Source: JAAYBF01 sp963716445
GTDB taxonomy: Bacteria > Actinomycetota > Thermoleophilia > Solirubrobacterales > Thermoleophilaceae
DNA length: 64,000 nt
Assembly (NCBI GenBank): GCA_963716445.1
Contig: OY970313.1
Span: forward strand, 1,178,001 to 1,242,000
Reading direction: 5' to 3'
Shown here: positions 1 through 8,886 of the stretch, piece after piece
Numbering within the stretch: position 1 is the first letter of the stretch
How the letters are laid out: every line of letters starts with the position of its first letter
Notes under the pieces: generated by a model
What the model was told of the DNA's origin: nothing
The model's input: only the letters and a program-made list of their open reading frames with translations
Databases searched by the model: none
Program-made: the position numbers and the translations under genes

Positions 1-123
1 CGCCGAGTAATCCGGTGACCCTAACCCAGGCTTGCTTGGCTCGCCAACGGCTGAGCGAGGGCAGGTAGCGGACCACGTCATCTCCGGATCGGCCGTTGCG
101 AGTTCGTGCAGTCGGCCCTCGAA

Positions 124-129
124 TACGAT
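124..129 (+). promoter_or_regulatory. -10 element of the CBS-domain gene, leaderless
   Basis: The hexamer TACGAT lies 6 nt before ATG 136 and no ribosome binding site is visible. Transcription would begin at or next to the A of the start codon. This favours ATG 136 over the in-frame GTG at 106. Confidence 0.5.
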
Positions 130-135
130 TTGCGC

Positions 136-597
136 ATGCCGCGGACGCTCAGCGACGAGCTGGTGCGCGAGGTACCGGTCCTGCGCTCCGACCAGTCGGT
201 GCGCGAAGCTGTCCAAGCTCTAGTCGCGCGCGATCTGCCGGCCCTCCCGGTCGAGGACGACCGCGGTCGCTACGCGGGGATATTCGGCGAGCGCGAGTTC
301 GTCGCGGCGCTGTTCCCCGCCTACCTCGGCCAGCTGAAGTACGCGGGCTTCGTGCCGCACTCGCTCGACAAGGACATCGACCGGCGTGCCGCCTGCCTCG
401 CCGATCCGATCGCCGGCCACCTCAACAGCGAGCACGTCGACGTCGGCGAGGACTACTCGGACGCGCAGCTCGCCGAGACCTTCCTTCACCACCGGGTCCT
501 GATCGTCCCGGTCGTCGACCCGTCGAAGCGCGTGATCGGCGTCATCACCCGCAAGGCCTTCTTCGCCGCGCTCGTCAAGCGCTTCGGGGCGGCTTGA
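136..597 (+). CDS. CBS-domain pair protein
   Basis: A 153-residue soluble protein with two CBS-like halves, about residues 8-55 (ending DDRGRYAGIFGEREF) and 95-150 (ending KRVIGVITRKAFFAAL). The pattern 'pVvd..rviGviT' is typical of CBS motifs. CBS pairs usually bind adenine nucleotides and control partner proteins, but no catalytic domain is attached here, so the ligand and target are unknown. A GTG at 106 would add ten residues; ATG 136 is preferred because a TANNNT hexamer sits 6 nt upstream. It ends just before a tRNA on the other strand. Confidence 0.8.
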   Translation: MPRTLSDELVREVPVLRSDQSVREAVQALVARDLPALPVEDDRGRYAGIFGEREFVAALFPAYLGQLKYAGFVPHSLDKDIDRRAACLADPIAGHLNSEHVDVGEDYSDAQLAETFLHHRVLIVPVVDPSKRVIGVITRKAFFAALVKRFGAA

Positions 598-599
598 AG

Positions 600-673
600 T
601 AGCTCCGGGTGGACTCGAACCACCGACCTCACGATTATGAGTCGTGCGCTCTAACCAGCTGAGCTACGGAGCC
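600..673 (-). tRNA. tRNA with CAT anticodon (elongator Met or Ile2)
   Basis: On the minus strand the 74 nt fold as a full cloverleaf. The acceptor GGCTCCG pairs with CGGAGCT with a G-U first pair, the D arm is GCTC/GAGC, the anticodon stem CACGA/TCGTG carries loop CTCATAA, and the T arm is GGTGG/CCACC with TTCGAGT. The discriminator is A and CCA is not encoded. The anticodon is CAT. The paired acceptor end argues against initiator tRNA; elongator Met and lysidine-modified Ile cannot be told apart by eye. Confidence 0.93.
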
Positions 674-732
674 GCGAGGGTCGATTCTAGACCGGCGCGC
701 GCGAGCGGCTCCGGGTAGGGGAGGATCACGGC

Positions 733-1623
733 ATGGCGACGGTCGGGTCTCCGATGCTGATGGCGGTGCCGAACGTCAGCGACGGGCGCCGTGAACGGGC
801 TCTCGAGCGGATCGAGAAGGCGTTCGCGCCGGCGCGCTTTCTCGACCTCCACGCCGACCCGGACCACGACCGCTCGGTCTTCACGCTCGCCGCGCCGCAG
901 GGGGAGCTGGCCGAGGGCCTGGTGAGCGGGGCGCGGGCGATCGTGGAGGAGATCGACGTCGGCGCCCCGGGCGGCGTCCATCCGTACGTCGGGGCGCTGG
1001 ACGTGATGCCGGTCGTCTACCGCTCGGAGGCCGAGCGCGGGCCGGCCTGCGCCGAGCTGCTGACCGCCGCGGCGCGGATCGCCGACGAGCTGGAGGTCCC
1101 CGCGATCCTCTACGGCGAGCTCGCCACGCGGCCCGAGCACCGCGAGCGGGCCTGGCTGCGCGAGGGGGGACCGGCCGCGCTGGCGCGGCGGATCGAGGCG
1201 GGCGAGGTCAGGCCCGACTTCGGACCGGCGCGGGCCCATCCGACCGCCGGCGTCGTGCTCGCCGCGGCGCGGCCGCCGCTGGTCGCCTTCAACGTCGATC
1301 TCGAGAGCGACGACGTCGGCCTGGCGCGCGAGATCGCCGCCGAGATCCGTGAGTCGAACGGAGGCCTGCCCGGCGTTCGAGCGATCGGCCTCCGCCTCGA
1401 CCACCGCGGTCGCGCGCAGGTGTCGACGAACGTCCACGACCACCGCGCCACGCCGCTGCGGGCGATCGTCGAGGCCGTTCGCGCGCGCGCGCCGATCGCC
1501 GAGGCCGAGCTGGTCGGCCTGGCGCCGGCCGCCGCGTTCGAGGGATTTCCCGACGACCTCCCGCTGCGCGGCTTCTCGCCGGATCGGCACCTGCTCGAGA
1601 ACGCTCTCGGCGCGCTGCGCTGA
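733..1623 (+). CDS. ftcD: glutamate formimidoyltransferase, stand-alone
   Basis: A 296-residue protein matching the N-terminal half of formimidoyltransferase-cyclodeaminase, which moves the formimino group from N-formimino-glutamate to tetrahydrofolate at the end of histidine breakdown. Family signatures are VPNVSDGRR near residue 13, DPDHDRSVFTL near 50, GAPGGVHPYVGALDV near 75 and the late AQVSTNVHDH segment. The cyclodeaminase half is absent, as in many bacteria. ATG 733 is used, although ATG 754 directly before MAVPNVSDG is also possible. No other hut gene is in the window, so the histidine link rests on the family alone. Confidence 0.85.
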   Translation: MATVGSPMLMAVPNVSDGRRERALERIEKAFAPARFLDLHADPDHDRSVFTLAAPQGELAEGLVSGARAIVEEIDVGAPGGVHPYVGALDVMPVVYRSEAERGPACAELLTAAARIADELEVPAILYGELATRPEHRERAWLREGGPAALARRIEAGEVRPDFGPARAHPTAGVVLAAARPPLVAFNVDLESDDVGLAREIAAEIRESNGGLPGVRAIGLRLDHRGRAQVSTNVHDHRATPLRAIVEAVRARAPIAEAELVGLAPAAAFEGFPDDLPLRGFSPDRHLLENALGALR

Positions 1624-1670
1624 GGCGCCGGCGCAGCGGCGGCGCGGTCCGGTTGCGGCGCGCGCTGGGA

Positions 1671-1676
1671 TACGCT
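1671..1676 (+). promoter_or_regulatory. -10 element, leaderless
   Basis: TACGCT lies 6 nt before ATG 1683 with no Shine-Dalgarno sequence between them. Confidence 0.5.
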
Positions 1677-1682
1677 GCCGTG

Positions 1683-2057
1683 ATGGCCCAGACCAAGAGG
1701 AAGCGGCGCAGCAAGCACCGTGGGACGCCCGCCGGGACGATCGAGCGCAGCGGGCGCACCGGCCGTCCGAGGACTCGACAAGACGCGAAGCAGATCGCTC
1801 GCGAGCGGCGCGCCGAGCGGCTCGACAAGCCGCCGGAGTGGCGCGGGACGATCAACCGCGCGGCGATCGCGGCGGTCGTCTTCGCGGCCGTCGTCGTGCT
1901 CGCGTTCGGCAGGCCGGTGACCGCGGGCGTGACGCTCGGCCTGGTGATGTTCGTCATCTACGTGCCGCTCGGCTACGCCACCGACTCAGCGATCTACCGT
2001 TTCCGGCAGCGGCGCAAGCAGGCCGCGGAAGCCGACCGCCGCGACGCGCGGAAGTAG
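1683..2057 (+). CDS. small basic membrane protein, unknown function
   Basis: A 124-residue protein not assigned to a family. Residues 1-57 are strongly basic (KRKRRSKHRG at the start) and probably cytoplasmic. Two hydrophobic segments follow at about 58-76 and 79-98, then a basic tail (RFRQRRKQ). A TTG at 1653 would lengthen it, but ATG 1683 has a TANNNT hexamer in leaderless position. It lies ten bases upstream of the MBL hydrolase and hisS. Similar small basic two-helix proteins are common hypotheticals in Actinomycetota. No function is proposed. Confidence 0.7.
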   Translation: MAQTKRKRRSKHRGTPAGTIERSGRTGRPRTRQDAKQIARERRAERLDKPPEWRGTINRAAIAAVVFAAVVVLAFGRPVTAGVTLGLVMFVIYVPLGYATDSAIYRFRQRRKQAAEADRRDARK

Positions 2058-2060
2058 GCT
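2055..2060 (+). promoter_or_regulatory. -10 element, leaderless
   Basis: TAGGCT overlaps the stop codon of the preceding gene and lies 6 nt before ATG 2067. It would give the MBL-hisS-aspS operon its own leaderless promoter. Confidence 0.5.
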
Positions 2061-2066
2061 CAGCGC

Positions 2067-2705
2067 ATGGACGTGCGCATGTTCACCGTCGGTCCGATCC
2101 AGGAGAACTGCTTCCTGTTCCGGCGCGACGGCTCCGAGCGCGCGCTGATCGTCGACCCCGGCGACGAGGCCGACAAGCTGCTCGGCGCGATCGAGGCGCT
2201 CGGGGCCAAGCTCGAGGGGATCCTGCTCACGCACACCCACTTCGACCACGTCGGCGCGGTCGCTCCACTCGCGAAGGCGACGGGCGCCGAGGTCTGGGTG
2301 CCGGAGATCGAGAAGGGCATCCTCGCGGACATCAACACCTACGTGCCGTGGGCCGAGTTCGGTCCGTTCGAGAGCTGGGACGCCGAGCACACCGTCAGTG
2401 GCGGGGAGCGGCTCGAGCTCGCCGGCTTCGAGATCGACGTCCTCTTCACGCCCGGCCACAGCCCCGGCCACGTCACCTTCTCGATTCCCGACGAGGCCGC
2501 GATCTTCTCCGGCGACGTGCTGTTCCAGGGCTCCGTCGGGCGCACCGACCTGCCGGGCGGAGACGCCCGCGTGTTGATGGAGAGCCTGCGCACGCTCGCC
2601 GAGACGCTGCCCGACGAGACCGCCGTCCACCCGGGCCACATGGGCGTCACGACGATCGGCGCCGAGCGCGCGACCAACCCGTTCCTCGGCCAGTTCGCCA
2701 GGTAA
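2067..2705 (+). CDS. MBL-fold metallohydrolase, glyoxalase II-like
   Basis: A 212-residue metallo-beta-lactamase-fold hydrolase. The zinc motif THTHFDH is near residue 55, followed by FTPGHSPGH near 131, FSGDVLF near 150 and HPGHMG near 190, so the usual ligand set is present. Relatives act as hydroxyacylglutathione hydrolase-like thioesterases; the true substrate is unknown, and Actinomycetota generally lack glutathione. It lies 2 nt upstream of hisS. A glyoxalase II-like gene also precedes hisS in Mycobacterium (Rv2581c), so this is an old neighbourhood. Confidence 0.88.
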   Translation: MDVRMFTVGPIQENCFLFRRDGSERALIVDPGDEADKLLGAIEALGAKLEGILLTHTHFDHVGAVAPLAKATGAEVWVPEIEKGILADINTYVPWAEFGPFESWDAEHTVSGGERLELAGFEIDVLFTPGHSPGHVTFSIPDEAAIFSGDVLFQGSVGRTDLPGGDARVLMESLRTLAETLPDETAVHPGHMGVTTIGAERATNPFLGQFAR

Positions 2706-2707
2706 GC

Positions 2708-3948
2708 GTGGCGGGCCAGAAGCTGCAGGCCCCGCGGGGCACCTTCGACGTGCTGTCCGAGGACGCCCAGCGGCGGCGGGAGCTGTACCGCCGCGCCGGG
2801 TCCGTGCTCGGCCGCTACGGCTATCGGCCGTTCGAGACCCCCGTGATCGAGGACACCGAGCTGTTCGCGCGCGGGGTGGGCGCGTCGACCGACATCGTCA
2901 GCAAGGAGATGTTCACCTTCGAGGACCGCGGCGGCCGCTCGCTGACGCTGCGCCCGGAGGGGACCGCCGGCGTCGCACGCGCCTACGTCGAGCACGGCAT
3001 GCACAAGCTGCCGCAGCCGGTGAAGCTCTGGTACTGGGGACCGTTCTTCCGCCACGAGCGGGCGCAGGCGGGCCGCTACCGCCAGTTCGCGCAGGTCGGC
3101 GTCGAGGCGCTCGGCTCCGACGACCCCTCGCTCGACGCCGAGGCGATCCTGCTGCTCGCCGAGCTGCTCGAGGCGGCCGGGGTGCACGAGGTCCGGCTGC
3201 GGCTTGCGAGCCTTGGCTCCGCCGAGGCGCGCGCCGCCTATCTCGACACGCTTCGCCGCTACCTGCGCGAGCACGAGGGGTCGCTGTCCGAGGAGGTGCG
3301 CGCCCGGATCGAGCTGAACCCGCTGCGGGCGTTCGACGCCGACCACGAGGGCACCCGCGCCGTCATGGCCGGCGCGCCGCGGCTGCTCGACAATCTCTCC
3401 AAGGAGGACGCCGACCACTTCGCCGAGGTCCGCCACCTGCTCGACGACGCGGGCGTCTCCTACGACGTCGACCCGACGCTCGTGCGCGGGCTCGACTATT
3501 ACACGCGCACTGTGTTCGAGTTCGAGAGCTCGAGGCTGGGGGCGCAGAGCGGCGTCGGCGGCGGCGGCCGCTACGACGGGCTTGTCGAGCAGCTCGGCGG
3601 CCCGGCCACGCCCGGCGTCGGCTGGGCCGCGGGGATCGAGCGCATCCTGCTCGCCTCGGAGGGCAGCCTCGGCGGCTTCCCGTCGCCGGTGTTCGTCGCG
3701 CTCGCCGAGGGCGGCGATCGGCGTGAGGCCTTCAGGCTGGTGACGGCGCTGCGCGAGGCGGGGGTCCGCGCCGAGGTCGAGCAGGCCGGCCGCTCGCTGA
3801 AGGGCCAGCTCAAGCACGCCGATCGGCTGGACGCGAAGGCGGTCGCGATCGTCGGCGAGAGCATCGACTGGAAGGACATGGGAACGGGGGAGCAGCGGCC
3901 GGTGACGAACATCCAGGAGGCGGTGCGGATCGCCGTGGGGCTCGAGGC

Positions 3949-3952
<4 letters not shown>
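2708..3952 (+). CDS. hisS: histidyl-tRNA synthetase
   Basis: A 414-residue class II synthetase charging tRNA-His. Visible signatures are the N-terminal APRGTFDVL, motif 1 around YRPFETPVIEDTELF, motif 2 with LTLRPEGTAG and GPFFRHERAQAGRYRQF, the histidine-specific LVRGLDYYTRT, and the glycine-rich GGGGRYDGL followed by GWAAGIERIL (motif 3). A C-terminal anticodon-binding domain covers about 330-414. The GTG at 2708 immediately follows the MBL stop codon and starts the conserved protein. The last four bases overlap aspS (GTGA), indicating translational coupling. Confidence 0.96.
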
Positions 3953-5736
<1,784 letters not shown>

Positions 5737-5737
5737 G

Positions 5738-5759
5738 CCGGGGGGCTCGCGCCCCCCGG
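5738..5759 (+). terminator. GC hairpin after aspS
   Basis: Right after the aspS stop, CCGGGGGGC and GCCCCCCGG form a perfect 9-bp stem around the loop TCGC. There is no U-tract, so this would be the tailless type of terminator proposed for high-GC bacteria. Confidence 0.6.
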
Positions 5760-5784
5760 AGCCCCCGCGCGGGGCTGGTCTGCC

Positions 5785-5910
5785 GACGGCTCCGGCGGAG
5801 GGCTCCTTCTCCTTCGGCTCCAGTGGAGGGCTCGGGCCGCGGCGCGCCGGTGGTCTCCGACGGCTCCGGCGGAGAACTCCTCTCCTTCGGCTCCAGTGGA
5901 GAGCTCGGAG
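5785..5910 (+). repeat. two direct copies of a ~50-bp intergenic repeat
   Basis: Copy 1 (about 5785-5834) and copy 2 (about 5859-5910) both read GACGGCTCCGGCGGAG, then a CTCCT segment, then CTCCTTCGGCTCCAGTGGAG, then GCTCGG. Each copy contains small inverted repeats (CTCC-GGC-GGAG and CTCC-AGT-GGAG). The copies are 74 bp apart and differ at a few positions. No reading frame with coding character crosses them. The rest of the gene-free stretch holds the hairpin at 5738 and the candidate structured leader at 6041. Confidence 0.65.
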
Positions 5911-6040
5911 CGGCGGCCGCGGTGCGGTCTGCGACGGCGATGGGGCGCGGACGCATCCGCCTTCGGCTGCGTTGGTAGCTCGCCGGCTTCCTCTACTTGT
6001 TCCTGTCGAGGTTGGGAGTTGGTGGTAGCGTGGGAGTAGC

Positions 6041-6201
6041 CCGAACTTGTGCGCCAGCCGGCTCACACGTTGCGCCAACACCACAGGGATGGGAGTTCGG
6101 CTCGGGCCGTGACGGGCGGTGCGCCGTCAGTCACGGTTCGGAGAACACCCACGGTGCCGTAACAAGGCCCAACCCCGATGCCGGCAGCGGCAAGTTGGGG
6201 C
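6041..6201 (+). other. candidate structured RNA or leader upstream of mnmA
   Basis: Three stem candidates occur in order. CCGAACT (6041-6047) pairs with AGTTCGG (6094-6100), extended by GAG/CTC across a small bulge. CCGTGAC (6107-6113) pairs with GTCACGG (6130-6136). CCCAAC (6168-6173) pairs with GTTGGG (6194-6199), followed by CTTTCC, which is terminator-like. I could not match this to T-box, SRP RNA, tmRNA, RNase P RNA or a known riboswitch. It may be an independent small RNA ending before the mnmA promoter at 6214. Confidence 0.4.
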
Positions 6202-6213
6202 TTTCCAATCTCG

Positions 6214-6219
6214 TAGAGT
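6214..6219 (+). promoter_or_regulatory. -10 element of mnmA, leaderless
   Basis: TAGAGT lies 6 nt before ATG 6226, and no ribosome binding site is present. If used, the structured region upstream would not be part of the mnmA message. Confidence 0.5.
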
Positions 6220-6225
6220 GGGCGC

Positions 6226-7725
6226 ATGGCAGCGGTGGCCCTGGCTGAGCCCTCTCTCTTCGCGCAGCACCTCGCCGATCCGTGTGGGCGCGGCCGGCTC
6301 GCCGGCGCGCGACACACGGGCGCCGCCGGCGGTGCGGTGTGCGGCGACCTGATCCGCGTCTCGGTGTGCCTGGAGGGCGACCGTGTCGCGGAGGCTGGCT
6401 TCGAGGCGTCCGGTTGCGCCGCGGCCCGCGCGGCCGGCAGCGCCGTCGTCGGACTCGTCGAGGGCGCGCCGCTGCTCGAGGTGGCGCTGATCTCGCCCGC
6501 GACCGTCGCCGACGAGCTGGGCGGGCTGTCGCCGACGCACGCCCATGCGGCGGAGCTGGCCGTCGACGCCCTGCACCGCGCCGTCGGTTCGGCCGCCCGC
6601 GACGGCGAGGCGCGGTTGGCTCCCTCGGCGACGCGGACGCTGGTCGCGATGAGCGGCGGTGTCGACAGCGCCGCGGCCGCCCAGCTCGCCCTCGACGGCG
6701 GCGGCGACGTGGTGGCCGTGACGCTCGAGCTGTGGTCGGACCCCGAGGGGAACGGCGAGCAAAGCTGCTGCTCGCCGCAGGCGGTGCGCGGGGCCCGTGC
6801 GCTCGCCCACGGGATGGGCGTCCCACACTTCACGCTCGACCTGCGCGACCGCTTCCGCGACGCGGTCGTCGACGACTTCCTCGACGGCTATGCGGCTGGC
6901 GCCACGCCGAACCCGTGCGTGCGCTGCAACGGCCTCGTCCGCTTCGACTCGATGCTCGAGCTGGCCGAGCGGCTCGGCGCGGCGCGGCTCGCCACCGGCC
7001 ACTACGCCCGCATCGAGCACGACGCCGAGGGGCCGCTGGTGAGCACGGCCGCCGACCCCCGCAAGGACCAGAGCTACGTGCTCGCCCGCCTCCCCGCAGA
7101 GGCGCTCGAGCGGATCGGCTTCCCGCTCGGCGGCTACGCGAAGCCGGAGGTGCGCGAGCTCGCCCGGCGCGCCGGCCTACCGGTCGCCGACAGGCCCGAG
7201 AGCCAGGACCTCTGCTTCCTCGCCGGCACGGGCCAGACCGCGTTCGTCCGCCGCCACGGCGACGCGCGAACGAGAGCCGTCGCGGAGAGCGAGGGCGAGA
7301 TCGTCGATCGCGACGGGCACGTCTTGGGCCACCACGCCGGACATCACGGATTCACGGTGGGCCAGCGGCGCGGCATCGGCGTCGCCGCCGCGCAGCCCCT
7401 CTACGTGCTCGCCAAGGACGCGCGCCGCAATCGCGTCGTCGTCGGCCCACGCGAGCAGCTCGCGACGACGAGCGTATCGCTGGGGCCAGGACAACTGCAC
7501 CGCGCGGCGCGCGAGATCGACTCGGTTCGACTGCGCTACCAGGGGGCGGCTGTCCCGTGCTCGGTCGAGGGCGACGTCCCGGCCGGCCGGCACGTCGGCC
7601 TTGCCCTGACGCTCGACCGCGAGGTCGCCGCTCCGGCGCCCGGACAGGTCGCGTGCCTGATGGGCGGCGACCACGTCGTGGGCTGGGGACTGATCGCCGA
7701 GCCGGAGGCCGACGGTGGGGGCTGA
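6226..7725 (+). CDS. mnmA: IscU/NifU-like domain fused to tRNA 2-thiouridylase MnmA
   Basis: A 499-residue protein about 130 residues longer than ordinary MnmA. Residues 1-122 resemble the IscU/SufU scaffold, with VCGD at 38-41 and SGC at 62-64 matching the first two cluster cysteines. The third cysteine position (HC in IscU) reads H107-A108. Residues 137-499 are MnmA, which thiolates U34 of Lys, Glu and Gln tRNAs. The PP-loop is MSGGVDS (142-148), and the catalytic cysteine pair is C231 in NPCVRCN and C330 in ESQDLC. The stop overlaps the next gene by 11 bp. The fused domain could deliver sulfur or a cluster to the thiolase; this is inference. Confidence 0.9.
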   Translation: MAAVALAEPSLFAQHLADPCGRGRLAGARHTGAAGGAVCGDLIRVSVCLEGDRVAEAGFEASGCAAARAAGSAVVGLVEGAPLLEVALISPATVADELGGLSPTHAHAAELAVDALHRAVGSAARDGEARLAPSATRTLVAMSGGVDSAAAAQLALDGGGDVVAVTLELWSDPEGNGEQSCCSPQAVRGARALAHGMGVPHFTLDLRDRFRDAVVDDFLDGYAAGATPNPCVRCNGLVRFDSMLELAERLGAARLATGHYARIEHDAEGPLVSTAADPRKDQSYVLARLPAEALERIGFPLGGYAKPEVRELARRAGLPVADRPESQDLCFLAGTGQTAFVRRHGDARTRAVAESEGEIVDRDGHVLGHHAGHHGFTVGQRRGIGVAAAQPLYVLAKDARRNRVVVGPREQLATTSVSLGPGQLHRAAREIDSVRLRYQGAAVPCSVEGDVPAGRHVGLALTLDREVAAPAPGQVACLMGGDHVVGWGLIAEPEADGGG

Positions 7726-8131
7726 GGAGGCGCACGACCAGGCGTCCGAGCGGATAGAGGTGGAGGTTCCGCTCGACCTCGCCTTTCAGGGGGTCATACG
7801 GCTGATCGTCGGTGGGATCGCCGAGCAGGCGGAGTTCGGCTACGAGGCGATGGACGACCTTCAGCTCGCCGTCGAGCGGCTGCTCGCGGAGGCCGGCGGC
7901 GACGGCAGGGTGAAGATCTCGTTCGAGCTGGTCGACGGAGGCGTTCGCACGCGCGTCGGACCGCTGCGCGAGGGGCGGCTGGCGGCGGCCCTGCAGGAGC
8001 CCGACGGCGACCCCGGCACCCTGTCGCTGCGGCGCATCCTGTCGACGGTCGTCGACTCGTTCGGCGTCGAGCGGTCGGAGGACGGCCAGATCGTCGTGCG
8101 GATGGAGAAGCTGGGAACTCCGCGGTCGTGA
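7715..8131 (+). CDS. RsbW-like anti-sigma factor, degenerate ATP site
   Basis: A 138-residue protein with the layout of RsbW-type serine kinase anti-sigma factors. Hydrophobic N-terminal strands lead into LQLAVERLL near residue 50, where the family has LAVxExxxNAxxH, and a C-terminal strand-rich half ends IVVRMEKLG. The N-box asparagine appears replaced (ERLLA) and no clear glycine lid is visible, so ATP binding may be lost. The identification leans on its position: the GTG start overlaps mnmA by 11 bp and its end overlaps the sigma factor gene by 4 bp. It probably holds that sigma factor inactive. Confidence 0.6.
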   Translation: MGAEEAHDQASERIEVEVPLDLAFQGVIRLIVGGIAEQAEFGYEAMDDLQLAVERLLAEAGGDGRVKISFELVDGGVRTRVGPLREGRLAAALQEPDGDPGTLSLRRILSTVVDSFGVERSEDGQIVVRMEKLGTPRS

Positions 8132-8886
8132 CGGCTGACGCGAGCGCGGGGCGGGCCGCGCAACAGCGGGAGGATCGCGAGCTGCTGCGTCGCTACCACG
8201 TGGACGGGGACACGGCGGCGCGCGAGCGGCTGATCGCCCGCCATCTGCCGCTCGTGCGCTCGCTCGCCCGGCGCTACGCCGGACGCGGCGAGCCGTTGGA
8301 GGACATCGAGCAGGTGGGTGCGATCGGCCTGATCAAGGCGATCGACCGCTTCGACCTCGAGCGCGAGGTGTCGCTCGCGACCTATGCGACGCCGAACGTG
8401 GTCGGAGAGATCAAGCGCCACTTCCGCGACAAGGGCTGGGCGATCCGCGTTCCGCGCTCGCTCCAGGAGCTGAACGCGAGGATGTCGGGGGCGATCGACG
8501 ACCTGACCGGTCAGCTCGGGCACTCGCCGAGCGTCGCCGAGATCGCCGAGTCGCTCGGGACGACGGCCGAGGAGGTGCTGGAGGCGCTCGAGGTCGGCTC
8601 GGCGTACAGCGCGCTGTCGCTCGACAGCGGGCCCGGCGGCGAGGACGACATCGATCCGATGGAGACGATCGGCGCCGAGGACGTCGAGTTCGACCGCAGC
8701 GAGGACCGCGCGACGCTCGGCCCCGCGCTCGCCCAGCTTCCCGATCGCGAGCGCGAGATCCTGCGCATGCGCTTCGAGGAGGGGTTGCCCCAGACGCAGA
8801 TCGCCGAGCGCGTCGGCCTCTCGCAGATGCACGTCTCGCGCCTGATCCGCCGGTCGCTGGCGGCGATGCGCGAGGAGCTTGGATGA
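8128..8886 (+). CDS. RNA polymerase sigma factor, SigB/SigF type
   Basis: A 252-residue group 3 sigma-70 factor. Region 2 spans about 30-105 (RHLPLVRSLARRYAGRG, IGLIKAIDRFD, YATPNVVGEIKRHFRD). Region 3 spans about 110-165 (VPRSLQELN onward). Region 4 ends in the helix-turn-helix with LPDREREILRMRF and TQIAERVGLSQMHVSRLIRR. This is the architecture of general-stress and sporulation-type sigma factors, which answer to RsbW-like anti-sigma factors, and such a gene lies directly upstream. The ATGA overlap with the following binding-protein gene indicates coupling. Confidence 0.93.
   Translation: MTADASAGRAAQQREDRELLRRYHVDGDTAARERLIARHLPLVRSLARRYAGRGEPLEDIEQVGAIGLIKAIDRFDLEREVSLATYATPNVVGEIKRHFRDKGWAIRVPRSLQELNARMSGAIDDLTGQLGHSPSVAEIAESLGTTAEEVLEALEVGSAYSALSLDSGPGGEDDIDPMETIGAEDVEFDRSEDRATLGPALAQLPDREREILRMRFEEGLPQTQIAERVGLSQMHVSRLIRRSLAAMREELG

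Noticed and set aside
6107..6165. 16S rRNA-like strings (CGTGACGGGCGGTG and CCGTAACAAGG)
   Set aside because: The first matches the 16S 3' region only in antisense and the second only in sense, and the flanks do not align. A broken rRNA fragment cannot give that mix of orientations.
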